DNA of 64,000 bases from CAYSWV01 sp964434865 (GTDB lineage Bacteria; Cyanobacteriota; Cyanobacteriia; Thermostichales; Thermostichaceae): positions 62,001 to 126,000 of the forward strand of contig CAYSWV010000005.1 in assembly GCA_964434865.1 (NCBI GenBank), read 5' to 3'. Below are positions 27,195-35,841 of this stretch, piece after piece. The position numbers and the translations under genes are program-made. The stretch's first letter is position 1. Each line of letters begins with the position of its first letter. A model generated the notes under the pieces. It was not told where the DNA came from, did no database searches, and was given only the letters and a program-made list of their open reading frames with translations.

Positions 27195-27309
27195 CTGGCT
27201 TCTAACAAGTGCTGTCATGATATTCTAGTTAGCCTGATGTCAATTGAAGCGTATATTGGTCAAGTTTTGGTTATTACTCTGACTCAATCTAGCAGTACAG
27301 GATGCTTAA

Positions 27310-27906
27310 GTGCTAGCTGCCAGAGCGCGTTACTCCTCACTTTATCAGATCTTTCAAGTTGTTCCTATCGATTCAGTGGCTATGATCTTATTTCAACATT
27401 CCTCTAGATCTATATTTGATTGGCCCTTAGATCAGACCCAGTTACTGTTTCAAACCATCGACCAGATTTCAGACTGGTTACATCTGAGTGTAGCACCAAT
27501 CATTGAGGTTGAAGCATTACGTCATCTTCCTCCTGGGACTCTCGGACGAGCGGTGGCTGACTTTCTAGACCAACACCACTTGCATACCATGGATTCAGGG
27601 CCTCGGCGGAAACAGCTTCATGATACAATCCATGTTTTAACTGGCTATGGTACTGACTTAGTGGGAGAAGCTGAAGTTCAAGCTTTCTTGCTGGGCACTA
27701 AAGTTAGGCTAGCTCATCTGATCTTAATTGCAGCCATTATGCATCGGTATGCTTGTCAGTCTTCAGAATCTGTTCAACTATGTTGGGATCGAGTGTGGCA
27801 AGCTTATCAACGAGGGTGGCACTCATCGTTTGATCTTGATCGCTGGGCCCCTGAAACGCTCTGGCATTTACCTCTGGCTCAGGTGTGTGATCAGATGGGC
27901 ATCTAA
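27310..27906 (+). CDS. Coq4-family protein (quinone biosynthesis)
   Basis: A 198-residue protein with the full Coq4 metal-binding signature HDxxH(x11)E: HDTIHVLTGYGTDLVGE. It is flanked by the family's LPPGTLGRAVADFLDQH and by LAHLILIAAIMHRYA, a long hydrophobic helix. In eukaryotes Coq4 binds lipids and zinc, organises the ubiquinone complex and is reported to carry out the C1 oxidative decarboxylation of the ring. Cyanobacteria make plastoquinone rather than ubiquinone, so the substrate here is open. The start is not firm: GTG 27310 opens the frame without a clear ribosome site, and the next Met (codon 25) would cut into the conserved helix. Confidence 0.88.
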   Translation: MLAARARYSSLYQIFQVVPIDSVAMILFQHSSRSIFDWPLDQTQLLFQTIDQISDWLHLSVAPIIEVEALRHLPPGTLGRAVADFLDQHHLHTMDSGPRRKQLHDTIHVLTGYGTDLVGEAEVQAFLLGTKVRLAHLILIAAIMHRYACQSSESVQLCWDRVWQAYQRGWHSSFDLDRWAPETLWHLPLAQVCDQMGI

Positions 27907-27954
27907 GCTAGTCAGTTTTCATCAGTTGATGATGGAGTACCCTGGAGCCGATAA

Positions 27955-28152
27955 GGCTTTTCTAGAGGTCTTCAGCTCCTAGCCGTGGTAGATATCTGTG
28001 CTCAAAGGATCTGCAGTCCATTTTTTGCTGTTGATGTTTGTTTGAATCGAGATGGTCACTGGCGACTGGTTGAGATTGGCGATGGACAAGTCTCAGATCG
28101 GAAAAACTGGCCTGTCAGACAGTTCCTCCAAATGCTTGAATCAATAGGGTAG
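27955..28152 (+). pseudogene. Remnant of an ATP-grasp domain protein (C-terminal end only)
   Basis: After a stop at 27952 one frame stays open to a TAG at 28150-28152. Its last 45 codons read PFFAVDVCLNRDGHWR, LVEIGDGQVSDRKNW, then a short tail. This is the C-terminal pattern of the ATP-grasp (DUF4343-like) proteins, where SPFFSVDV and VELGDGQVSDL carry the metal and ATP ligands. There is no start codon with a ribosome site, and the roughly 200 residues that should precede it are replaced by the Coq4-type gene. It is therefore most likely a decayed gene fragment. Confidence 0.6.
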
Positions 28153-28170
28153 TGTTTAAAGCCTAAGCCT

Positions 28171-29799
28171 ATGTCACCATTTCCAGTTCGTCCCCGGCAA
28201 ATGCTCTCGATGACTACACGGGATGGTGTGCGATTGGATGCTGATGTTTACTACCCTGATGAAGACGGTTGCTTTCCTATCCTGTTGATGCGGCAACCCT
28301 ATGGCCGATCAATTGCCTCGACAGTCGTTTATGCTCACCCGCATTGGTATGCTTCACAAGGCTACATTGTTGTGATCCAGGATGTGCGAGGCCGGGGGAC
28401 ATCAGAGGGTCGTTTTGATCCATTTGTACATGAACGTGAAGATGGGTTTGAGACAGTGGCCTGGGCGGCAGCCTTACCTGGTAGTACGGGTGAGGTTGGG
28501 ATGTATGGCTTTTCCTATCAAGGGATGACCCAACTTTACGCGGCTAGTTTAAAGCCTGCTGCTTTGAAGGTTATCTGCCCGGCCATGTTGGCTTACGATC
28601 TCTGCACAGATATGGCTTATGAGGGCGGAGCCTTTTGTTTGCAAAGTCAGTTAAGTTGGGCCATTCAATTAGAGGCGGAAACAGCCCGACTGCGAGGTGA
28701 TCAACAGGCCTATCAGGCTTTGTATCAGGCTTCCAGGCAGCTACCTCTCTATGATGTTAATCCGTCTCAACCTGATGTGCTTCAACGCTATGCCCCAGAG
28801 TCTTATTACTTTGACTGGCTCGCTCACCGTGATCCTGATGATGCTTACTGGCAGATCCGTTCTCCCAAAACCTATATGCAATCTGTTGATCTGCCCATGT
28901 TACATATTGGAGGCTGGTTTGACACTTTTTTGAGAGGCACTTTACATCTCTATCAAGCGATGGTTCAGCAAAGTACCCAACTTCAGCATCTGAGAATTGG
29001 CCCATGGTCTCATTTGCCTTGGGGGCGTTATGTGGGTTCTCAAGACTATGGTCCTGAGGCTGTTAATGGCATTGATCAGCTACAGCTTCAATGGTTTAAT
29101 CATTTTTTGAAAGGTATGGATACAGGTCTAACCACAGAACCACCTGTTCGCTTGTTTCAACTAGGATCCAATCAATGGTGCTCATGGCCCTCTTGGCCTC
29201 GCTTTTCAACATCTTACTACTTAGGAGGATCTGGCTTAGCTGCTATCTCTGAAGTAGAAGGCATGCTCACCCCCAACCCGCCCAAAATAGCCGATCCAGT
29301 GTATATGGTCCATGATCCTTGGCGGCCGGTTCCCTCTTTGGGTGGTCACTTTAGTTCTCCATCGGGATCTTTTAATCGAGCGGGTTTGGATAATCGATCA
29401 GATGTTGTGACATACACAACTTTACCTTTAGGTAAACCTTTAACCTTAGCTGGTGAATGTTGGGTAGAGTTAAGGTGTACGGCTGATCAGCCTAGCTTCG
29501 ATATTGGGGCTGTAATTTCAGTGGTTCAAGCTAGTGGGATCTATAATTTAACTCAAGGGTTTCTCAGAATTTCAGATCCACGGCCTCAGCTTCCATTGCG
29601 TATCCTTCTACAACCTATCTGTGCTCAAATCTATTCAGGGCAAGCCTTACGCCTCAGTCTCAGCGCTAGTTGCTTTCCAGCCTTTGCGAACAACCCAGGT
29701 ACTGGCACACCTGTCAACCAAGCAACTTTGATCGAAGCCCGCATCATTACGCTTAAAATTGAATCAGCTGGATCGTGGGTTAGCCTACCGATTGCATGA
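28171..29799 (+). CDS. CocE/NonD-family serine hydrolase
   Basis: A 542-residue alpha/beta hydrolase of the cocaine-esterase / X-Pro dipeptidyl-peptidase type. Seen: RDGVRLDADVYYP, LMRQPYGRS, QDVRGRGTSEGRF, the nucleophile elbow GMYGFSYQGMTQL (Ser in GFSYQG), HIGGWFDTFLRG carrying the catalytic Asp region, and RIGPWSHLPWG with the catalytic His. The last 180 residues form the jelly-roll domain (CSWPSWP, LTLAGECWVELR). It has no signal peptide. It hydrolyses esters or amides of acylated small molecules; the substrate is unknown. The ATG at 28171 has no clear ribosome site and lies 19 bases after the ATP-grasp remnant. Confidence 0.9.
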   Translation: MSPFPVRPRQMLSMTTRDGVRLDADVYYPDEDGCFPILLMRQPYGRSIASTVVYAHPHWYASQGYIVVIQDVRGRGTSEGRFDPFVHEREDGFETVAWAAALPGSTGEVGMYGFSYQGMTQLYAASLKPAALKVICPAMLAYDLCTDMAYEGGAFCLQSQLSWAIQLEAETARLRGDQQAYQALYQASRQLPLYDVNPSQPDVLQRYAPESYYFDWLAHRDPDDAYWQIRSPKTYMQSVDLPMLHIGGWFDTFLRGTLHLYQAMVQQSTQLQHLRIGPWSHLPWGRYVGSQDYGPEAVNGIDQLQLQWFNHFLKGMDTGLTTEPPVRLFQLGSNQWCSWPSWPRFSTSYYLGGSGLAAISEVEGMLTPNPPKIADPVYMVHDPWRPVPSLGGHFSSPSGSFNRAGLDNRSDVVTYTTLPLGKPLTLAGECWVELRCTADQPSFDIGAVISVVQASGIYNLTQGFLRISDPRPQLPLRILLQPICAQIYSGQALRLSLSASCFPAFANNPGTGTPVNQATLIEARIITLKIESAGSWVSLPIA

Positions 29800-29936
29800 A
29801 ATAATCGAACTACATTAATTAGCTCAGGCTTCAAGCTTATTCAGGTTAATCATGGTTTGAGGATCTAGAGTTCAATCACCACTAGCCAAATCATTCGGTA
29901 TTATAGAATCATTTAATCCTAGAGTATTGATCGGTT

Positions 29937-32900
29937 ATGTCTTTTGTCCCTTTACATCTTCATAGTGAGTACAGCCTCCTGGATGGTGCCAGCCAGCTGC
30001 CTAAACTGATTGAACAGGTTGTTGCTATGGGTCTACCCGGTATAGCCTTGACAGATCATGGCGTGATGTATGGTGCCCTAGAACTGATTAAACTGTGTAC
30101 AGCCCATGGGGTGACCCCAATTGTGGGTAATGAGATGTATGTGATTAATGGTGACATCACAGATAAAAAGAAACGCTATCCCCGATACCATCAGGTTGTT
30201 TTAGCTAAAGATACTCTTGGCTACAAGAACTTGGTTAAACTCACAACCGTCTCTCATCTACAAGGGGTGCAAGGGAAAGGGATCTTTTCACGGCCTTGTA
30301 TCAATAAAGAACTCCTGTTGCAGTATCGGGAAGGGATCATCGTAACGTCAGGGTGTTTAGCCGGAGAAGTCCCACAAGCGATTCTACAACGTCGGCCTGA
30401 AATTGCTCGTCAGGTAGCCCAATGGTACCAGGAACACTTTGGTGATGATTATTACCTTGAAATTCAAGATCATGGCTCCCAAGAAGATCGCTTTGTCAAT
30501 GTACAGTTAGTGGAAATTGCTCAAGAACTCGGCATTAAGGTGATCATTACTAACGATAGTCACTTTGTCTCCTGTCTCGATGTAGAGGCTCATGATGCCT
30601 TACTATGTATTCAAACTGGTAAAAATATTGAAGATGAAAAGCGCTTACGTTACAGTGGCACCGAATATTTGAAGAGTCCTGATGAAATGAGACGCCTTTG
30701 CCAGGATCATCTAGAACCTGAGATTGTGGAAGCCGCGATTGCCAATACCTTAGAAGTGCTGCAAAAGATCAAGAGCTACGATATCCTGGGAGGCTCACAT
30801 CTGCCAGATTATCAGGTACCCCCTGACTATACACCCGATAGCTACTTAACCTATCTAGCTTGGCAAGGGATTCAAGAGCGCTTTCAAGTCTCCAGTCGCA
30901 ATGAGATCCCTCAGGAGTACCAAGATCGGATCCGATTTGAACTTGATATTATTCAACAAAAGGGCTTCTCTACTTACTTTTTAGTGGTTTGGGATTATAT
31001 TCGCCATGCTCGTGAACAAAATATTCCAGTAGGTCCTGGGCGAGGGTCAGCTGCTGGATCCATAATTGCTTATGCTTTGCGAATTACCAATATCGATCCG
31101 GTACGCTATGGCTTGTTATTTGAACGTTTTCTTAATCCAGAACGCAAGTCCATGCCTGATATTGATAGTGACTTTTGTATTGAACGCCGAGGTGAGTTGA
31201 TTGATTATGTGACTCGTAAATATGGTCAGGAACGGGTTGCTCAGATTATCACCTTTAACCGCATGACTTCCAAAGCTATCTTGAAAGATGTGGGCCGGGT
31301 GTTAGAGATCCCTTATGCTGAGGCCGACAAAATGGCCAAGATGATCCCGGTCTCTCGGGGCAAACCGGCTAAGCTCAAAGAAATGATCGGGGACAATACG
31401 CCAGCCCCTGAATTTAAAGAAAAATATGAAGGTCATCCCCAGACCAAACGTTGGATTGACCTAGCTCGCTTATTAGAGGGAACCAACAAAACCTTTGGTG
31501 TGCATGCGGCGGGAGTCGTGATTTCCAAAGACCCGTTAGATGAAATTGTCCCACTACAGCGCAACAATGAAGGCCAGACCATTACTCAGTACTCTATGGA
31601 AGACATTGAGTCCTTGGGTCTACTGAAAATGGACTTCCTCGGTTTACGCAACCTAACAATGATTCAACGAGCTGTCGATCTGATTGAACATAATCGTCAC
31701 ATCAAAATAGACTTGGATACGCTACCGCTAGATGATCCTAAAACCTACCAGATCCTAGCTCGGGGAGAATTAGAAGGGATTTTTCAACTAGAATCATCTG
31801 GAATGAAACAAGTTGTCCGTGATCTGAAACCCTCTAATCTAGAAGATATTTCATCAGTGTTAGCCTTGTATCGCCCTGGCCCGCTAGATACGGGTATGAT
31901 TCCTGAATTTATCAATCGCAAACATGGTCGTAAACAGGTTTCCTACGCTCACGATATTCTTCAACCCATCTTAAATGACACCTATGGCACCATTCTCTAT
32001 CAAGAGCAGATCATGCGGATTGCTCAAGATATGGCTGGGTATACCCTGGGTAAAGCGGATCTACTTCGTCGAGCCATGGGCAAAAAGAAAGTGGCGGAAA
32101 TGGAAAAGCATCGTGAGATCTTTTTAGAGGGGGCTCAAGAGCGAGGTGTCGATAAATCGATTGCTGAACCCTTATTTGATCAAATGATCGCGTTTGCTGA
32201 GTACTGTTTCAATAAATCTCACTCAACGGCCTATGGATTTGTTACCTTTCAGACAGCCTATTTAAAAGCCAACTATCCCACTGAGTACATGGCCGCTCTA
32301 CTCTCTTCAGTGGGTGGTGATCAAGATAAATTACAGCGCTATATCGCCTACTGTATTGCAATTGGGATTGAAGTGCTCCCGCCTGATGTGAATCAATCTG
32401 GCTTAGACTTTACTCCCTTGAACCAACAGATCGTCTTTGGCATGGGTGCGGTCAAAAATATTGGGGATGCAGCGATTGGGAATATTCTTGAAGCTCGAGG
32501 GGAAAAGGGTTCGTTTACCTCCTTAGCCGATTTTTGTGAACGTGTTGATTTACATGTGGTTAATCGACGTGGAATTGAAGCTTTGATCTATGCTGGAGCC
32601 TTTGACAAAATTGAATCCAACCGTAAACAACTGATTGCTGATTTAGAACCCACTTTAACCTGGGCCTTGGATCGGGCTAAATCAAAAGCCATTGGTCAGA
32701 CTAATTTATTTGATCTCTTAGGTTCAGCCACTACAGAATCTACGCAGTTTAGCTATGCAGACGCCCCCAAAGCAGCTCCTACAGAAGATTTCTCACCTCA
32801 AGAGAAGCTGAAACTGGAGAAGGAATTAATTGGGTTGTACGTATCCGATCACCCTTTAAAGCGAGTTGCTCAGAAAGCTCAGCTTCTAGGTCCCACAGCT

Positions 32901-33440
32901 ATTACTCACTTAAATGAGTGTAGTGCTGAGGCCTGGGTCAATATTATTGCGATCGTTAATAGCATCAAAGCCGTGACCACTAAAAAAGGTGATCGGATGG
33001 CTATTTTACAGCTAGAAGATTTGACCGGAAGTTGTGAAGGGGTTATTTTTCCAAAAACCTACGAACGGCTACACAACCAGCTTCAAGTTGACCAACAACT
33101 CCTGATTTGGGCTAAAATTGATCATCGTGATGAACAAACCCAACTCGTTATTAATGATCTAGAATCGATTGAATCCGTCCGAGTGGTCCAAGTTAACTTG
33201 CCCGCTCAACAGGCCCTCGATATTCAATATTGCTATCAACTGCAAGGGATCTTAAATCAATTCCGCAGTGATCAAGCCGATGAAGGTCGCATTCCGATTA
33301 TTGCTGCTATAGAACAAGGACCTCGCCAACGCTTTGTCCGATTGGGTGGCCAGTTTCGAGTTAAACAGGCTGACGCTACTATCACAGCTTTAAGAGCAGC
33401 TGGATTTACAGCTCAGGCATTGACATTAGTCTCTGTCTAG
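29937..33440 (+). CDS. dnaE: DNA polymerase III alpha subunit, single intact polypeptide
   Basis: A 1167-residue replicative polymerase. Domains: PHP (1-280, LHLHSEYSLLDG), the palm with the catalytic acids in MPDIDSDF, thumb and fingers (GPGRGSAAGS, HAAGVVIS), the beta-binding and helix-hairpin region, and an OB fold near residue 1010 (KKGDRMAILQLEDLTG). Many cyanobacteria break dnaE into two genes joined by a trans-splicing intein placed before the CFN of AEY|CFNKSHST. Here the site (Tyr756|Cys757, at 32202-32207) is uninterrupted, and the frame runs through. Upstream and downstream genes are unrelated to replication. Confidence 0.97.
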   Translation: MSFVPLHLHSEYSLLDGASQLPKLIEQVVAMGLPGIALTDHGVMYGALELIKLCTAHGVTPIVGNEMYVINGDITDKKKRYPRYHQVVLAKDTLGYKNLVKLTTVSHLQGVQGKGIFSRPCINKELLLQYREGIIVTSGCLAGEVPQAILQRRPEIARQVAQWYQEHFGDDYYLEIQDHGSQEDRFVNVQLVEIAQELGIKVIITNDSHFVSCLDVEAHDALLCIQTGKNIEDEKRLRYSGTEYLKSPDEMRRLCQDHLEPEIVEAAIANTLEVLQKIKSYDILGGSHLPDYQVPPDYTPDSYLTYLAWQGIQERFQVSSRNEIPQEYQDRIRFELDIIQQKGFSTYFLVVWDYIRHAREQNIPVGPGRGSAAGSIIAYALRITNIDPVRYGLLFERFLNPERKSMPDIDSDFCIERRGELIDYVTRKYGQERVAQIITFNRMTSKAILKDVGRVLEIPYAEADKMAKMIPVSRGKPAKLKEMIGDNTPAPEFKEKYEGHPQTKRWIDLARLLEGTNKTFGVHAAGVVISKDPLDEIVPLQRNNEGQTITQYSMEDIESLGLLKMDFLGLRNLTMIQRAVDLIEHNRHIKIDLDTLPLDDPKTYQILARGELEGIFQLESSGMKQVVRDLKPSNLEDISSVLALYRPGPLDTGMIPEFINRKHGRKQVSYAHDILQPILNDTYGTILYQEQIMRIAQDMAGYTLGKADLLRRAMGKKKVAEMEKHREIFLEGAQERGVDKSIAEPLFDQMIAFAEYCFNKSHSTAYGFVTFQTAYLKANYPTEYMAALLSSVGGDQDKLQRYIAYCIAIGIEVLPPDVNQSGLDFTPLNQQIVFGMGAVKNIGDAAIGNILEARGEKGSFTSLADFCERVDLHVVNRRGIEALIYAGAFDKIESNRKQLIADLEPTLTWALDRAKSKAIGQTNLFDLLGSATTESTQFSYADAPKAAPTEDFSPQEKLKLEKELIGLYVSDHPLKRVAQKAQLLGPTAITHLNECSAEAWVNIIAIVNSIKAVTTKKGDRMAILQLEDLTGSCEGVIFPKTYERLHNQLQVDQQLLIWAKIDHRDEQTQLVINDLESIESVRVVQVNLPAQQALDIQYCYQLQGILNQFRSDQADEGRIPIIAAIEQGPRQRFVRLGGQFRVKQADATITALRAAGFTAQALTLVSV

Positions 33441-33461
33441 ATAGTTTCAATAAAGGGCACG

Positions 33462-33489
33462 GGTCTTGATCTAGGGCGGTCTTGATCTA
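33462..33489. repeat. Two-copy direct repeat, 12 bases, period 16
   Basis: ggtcttgatcta at 33462-33473 and 33478-33489, just after the dnaE stop. It is the same kind of short duplication seen in other gaps of this window. Confidence 0.75.
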
Positions 33490-33669
33490 TTTGGTCTATT
33501 CAAGTGGCATCTAGATCATGGGTCACCACCTGAAAACTACCCGCTTTTGGTAGCCACCTGTGCCCAACTGGTCTGTAACTTATTCAACAAACCCTAGCCA
33601 GGTTGAGTACAATAGCAGATACGGTTAATCTAACTAGTCCTTTTGTAATAGGTAGCGTACAGAATCACT

Positions 33670-35076
33670 ATGAGCAAAGGCACATTGTTTGACAAAGTTT
33701 GGGATGCTCACACGGTTGGGATCCTGCCCTCAGGCCAAACGCAGTTATTTATTGGCTTACATCTGATCCATGAGGTTACCAGTCCCCAAGCCTTTGCCAT
33801 GTTACGTGAACGAGGTCTCCAAGTACTCTACCCTGAGCGAACGATAGCTACTGTTGATCATATTATTCCGACTGAAACCCAAGTTCGTCCTTTGGCAGAT
33901 TCTTTAGCAGAAGAGATGTTTCAGGCTTTGGAGCAGAGCTGTCAGGAGTTTGGCATTCGGTTTTACAACGCTGGATCAGGGCATCAAGGCATAGTGCATG
34001 TGATTGGGCCGGAACTGGGTCTGACTCAACCAGGGATGACCATCGCTTGTGGAGATAGCCATACGTCTACCCATGGTGCATTTGGAGCCATTGCTTTTGG
34101 GATTGGAACTAGCCAAGTGCGTGATGTTTTATCGTCTCAGTCGCTGGCCCTGGCTAGACTCAAAGTGAGAAAAATAGAAGTCAACGGCACCTTAAACTTA
34201 GGCGTCTATGCCAAAGATGTGATCTTGCACATTATCCGGACTTTGGGTGTTAAAGGTGGGGTTGGCTATGCCTATGAATATGCTGGATCGACATTAGACC
34301 AGATGACAATGGAAGAACGTATGACTATCTGCAACATGTCGATTGAAGGAGGGGCTCGGTGTGGGTATATCAACCCTGATCAAACCACCTTTGATTATTT
34401 GAAGGGTCGTCCGTTTGCCCCACAAGCGTCCAACTGGGATCAGGCTGTGGCTTGGTGGACTCAGTTGCGGAGTGATCCTGATGCTACCTATGATGATACG
34501 GTTGTATTTGAAGCTACTGATATCCCTCCAACCGTGACTTGGGGTATTACTCCTGGGCAGGGTATTGCTGTGGATGAATTAATTCCTGATCCAGCTCAAC
34601 TGCCTGAATCTGAGCGTCCGATAGCAGCCGAAGCCTATACCTATATGAAACTGCAACCGGGAACTCAAATTCAAGGAACTAAGATTGATGTTTGTTTTAT
34701 TGGTAGTTGCACCAATGGTCGCTTAAGCGATTTGAGAGAAGCCTCAAAAGTGGCTCAAGGTCGACAAGTCGCAGCTGGGGTTAAAGCTTTTGTTGTACCC
34801 GGATCTGAACAAGTTAAACGAGAAGCTGAAGCTGAAGGGCTAGACCAAATCTTTAAAGCTGCCGGATTTGAATGGCGAGATCCAGGGTGTTCCATGTGTT
34901 TAGCTATGAATCCTGACAAACTACAAGGCGATCAGATCAGTGCCTCATCATCCAATCGTAATTTTAAAGGTCGACAGGGATCCCCTACAGGACGGACCCT
35001 GTTAATGAGTCCAGCCATGGTAGCTGCTGCAGCGATCACAGGTGAAGTTACCGACATTCGATCCTTGATGTCATGA
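33670..35076 (+). CDS. leuC: 3-isopropylmalate dehydratase large subunit
   Basis: A 468-residue aconitase-family enzyme that isomerises 2- to 3-isopropylmalate in leucine synthesis, with a 4Fe-4S cluster. Seen: GMTIACGDSHTSTHGAFG (with the first active-site region), the cluster ligands CFIGSCTNGRLSDLREA and GCSMCLAMNPD, and SSNRNFKGRQGSP at the end. Length and domain order are normal for LeuC. The small subunit leuD is not next to it. No leader or T-box was seen upstream. Confidence 0.97.
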   Translation: MSKGTLFDKVWDAHTVGILPSGQTQLFIGLHLIHEVTSPQAFAMLRERGLQVLYPERTIATVDHIIPTETQVRPLADSLAEEMFQALEQSCQEFGIRFYNAGSGHQGIVHVIGPELGLTQPGMTIACGDSHTSTHGAFGAIAFGIGTSQVRDVLSSQSLALARLKVRKIEVNGTLNLGVYAKDVILHIIRTLGVKGGVGYAYEYAGSTLDQMTMEERMTICNMSIEGGARCGYINPDQTTFDYLKGRPFAPQASNWDQAVAWWTQLRSDPDATYDDTVVFEATDIPPTVTWGITPGQGIAVDELIPDPAQLPESERPIAAEAYTYMKLQPGTQIQGTKIDVCFIGSCTNGRLSDLREASKVAQGRQVAAGVKAFVVPGSEQVKREAEAEGLDQIFKAAGFEWRDPGCSMCLAMNPDKLQGDQISASSSNRNFKGRQGSPTGRTLLMSPAMVAAAAITGEVTDIRSLMS

Positions 35077-35104
35077 TTACCTTGTCATTCTTTAGGGAGG
35101 TGTT

Positions 35105-35527
35105 ATGCCAGAAGAAAAAGAAGTTTGGGCCGGATCGCCCTCGCACGTTGTTAACTTAGGCCTCTATATCATCTGTGGGCTATTCTTCTGGCTAATTGTT
35201 CCCCTATTCATTTTGATCTGGAAGTGGCTGGTGATAGGAAGTATTCGGTACCAACTGACTACTGAGCGGCTGATCATTCGGACAGGTGTGTTTAACAAAC
35301 AAACGGATGAACTTGAACTCTATCGAGTCAGAGATTATAAATTGGAACAACCCTTCTTTCTACGGTTATTCTCATTGGCTAATATCACCCTAGAAACCTC
35401 TGATCGTTCGCATCCAACCCTTGTGCTTGAAGCCATTCCTAATGGAGAAGAGCTTCGAGATACCTTGCGAACTCATGTTGAAGAATGTCGTTCTCGTAAG
35501 CAAGTTCGAGAAATTGATTTTGAGTAA
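35105..35527 (+). CDS. Membrane protein with bacterial PH domain (DUF304/YdbS-like)
   Basis: A 140-residue protein following AGGGAGGTG. Hydrophobic helices at residues 17-42 (LYIICGLFFWLIVPLFILI) are followed by a bacterial pleckstrin-homology-like domain: YQLTTERLIIRTGVF, DELELYRVRDYKLEQPFFLRLF, ITLETSDRSHPTLVLEAIPN, ending in a charged helix. Such proteins are membrane-associated and of unknown function. It begins 28 bases after leuC and is probably co-transcribed with it, though no functional link is known. Confidence 0.85.
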   Translation: MPEEKEVWAGSPSHVVNLGLYIICGLFFWLIVPLFILIWKWLVIGSIRYQLTTERLIIRTGVFNKQTDELELYRVRDYKLEQPFFLRLFSLANITLETSDRSHPTLVLEAIPNGEELRDTLRTHVEECRSRKQVREIDFE

Positions 35528-35841
35528 CTCTTAATTCAAGCATCAGATCTGTTCAAATTGTAGACCTATCCAAACTGGTGTTAAAGCTGGGAAGTTTTAG
35601 GGTGCTCTCATCTGTAAAGCAAATGTTTGATTTCTTTAACACAGATTTACAGAAAAAACTATAAGGAAATCTTAAAGACCCATCTTTGTCGAAAATGGCT
35701 CACAAAAATTAATCTTAATTCGAAGAAATCATTAAAACGCTTAGCTTCGTTAGAAAAGGAGGTCTAGACTCAGGTTGAGAGTTCTCCCCAATTGTCCTCT
35801 CTCTAAGATTTAGTAGTTTTGACTACAAGGTTAGTGTGGCA
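35528..35841. other. A+T-rich leader region upstream of ctaA
   Basis: About 310 bases without a recognised gene. A perfect anti-16S match AAGGAGGT (35756-35763) lies about 80 bases before the ctaA start. The only start near it is a TTG (35775) that opens 12 codons before a TAG. No terminator after the PH-domain gene was found. Confidence 0.5.

Larger units (their letters stand above)
26918..27309. other. Intergenic region between divergent kinase operon and Coq4-type gene
   Basis: About 390 A+T-rich bases. They hold one strong plus-strand promoter (27154-27182) whose -10 region lies inside a small direct duplication (27163-27194). No RNA gene was recognised. The minus-strand promoter of the kinase operon was not identified. 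Confidence 0.55.

Noticed and set aside
27728..27982. Open frame of 84 codons overlapping the end of the Coq4 gene
   Set aside because: It is a shifted frame of the Coq4 coding sequence for most of its length; only the last part is outside it and has no recognisable pattern.
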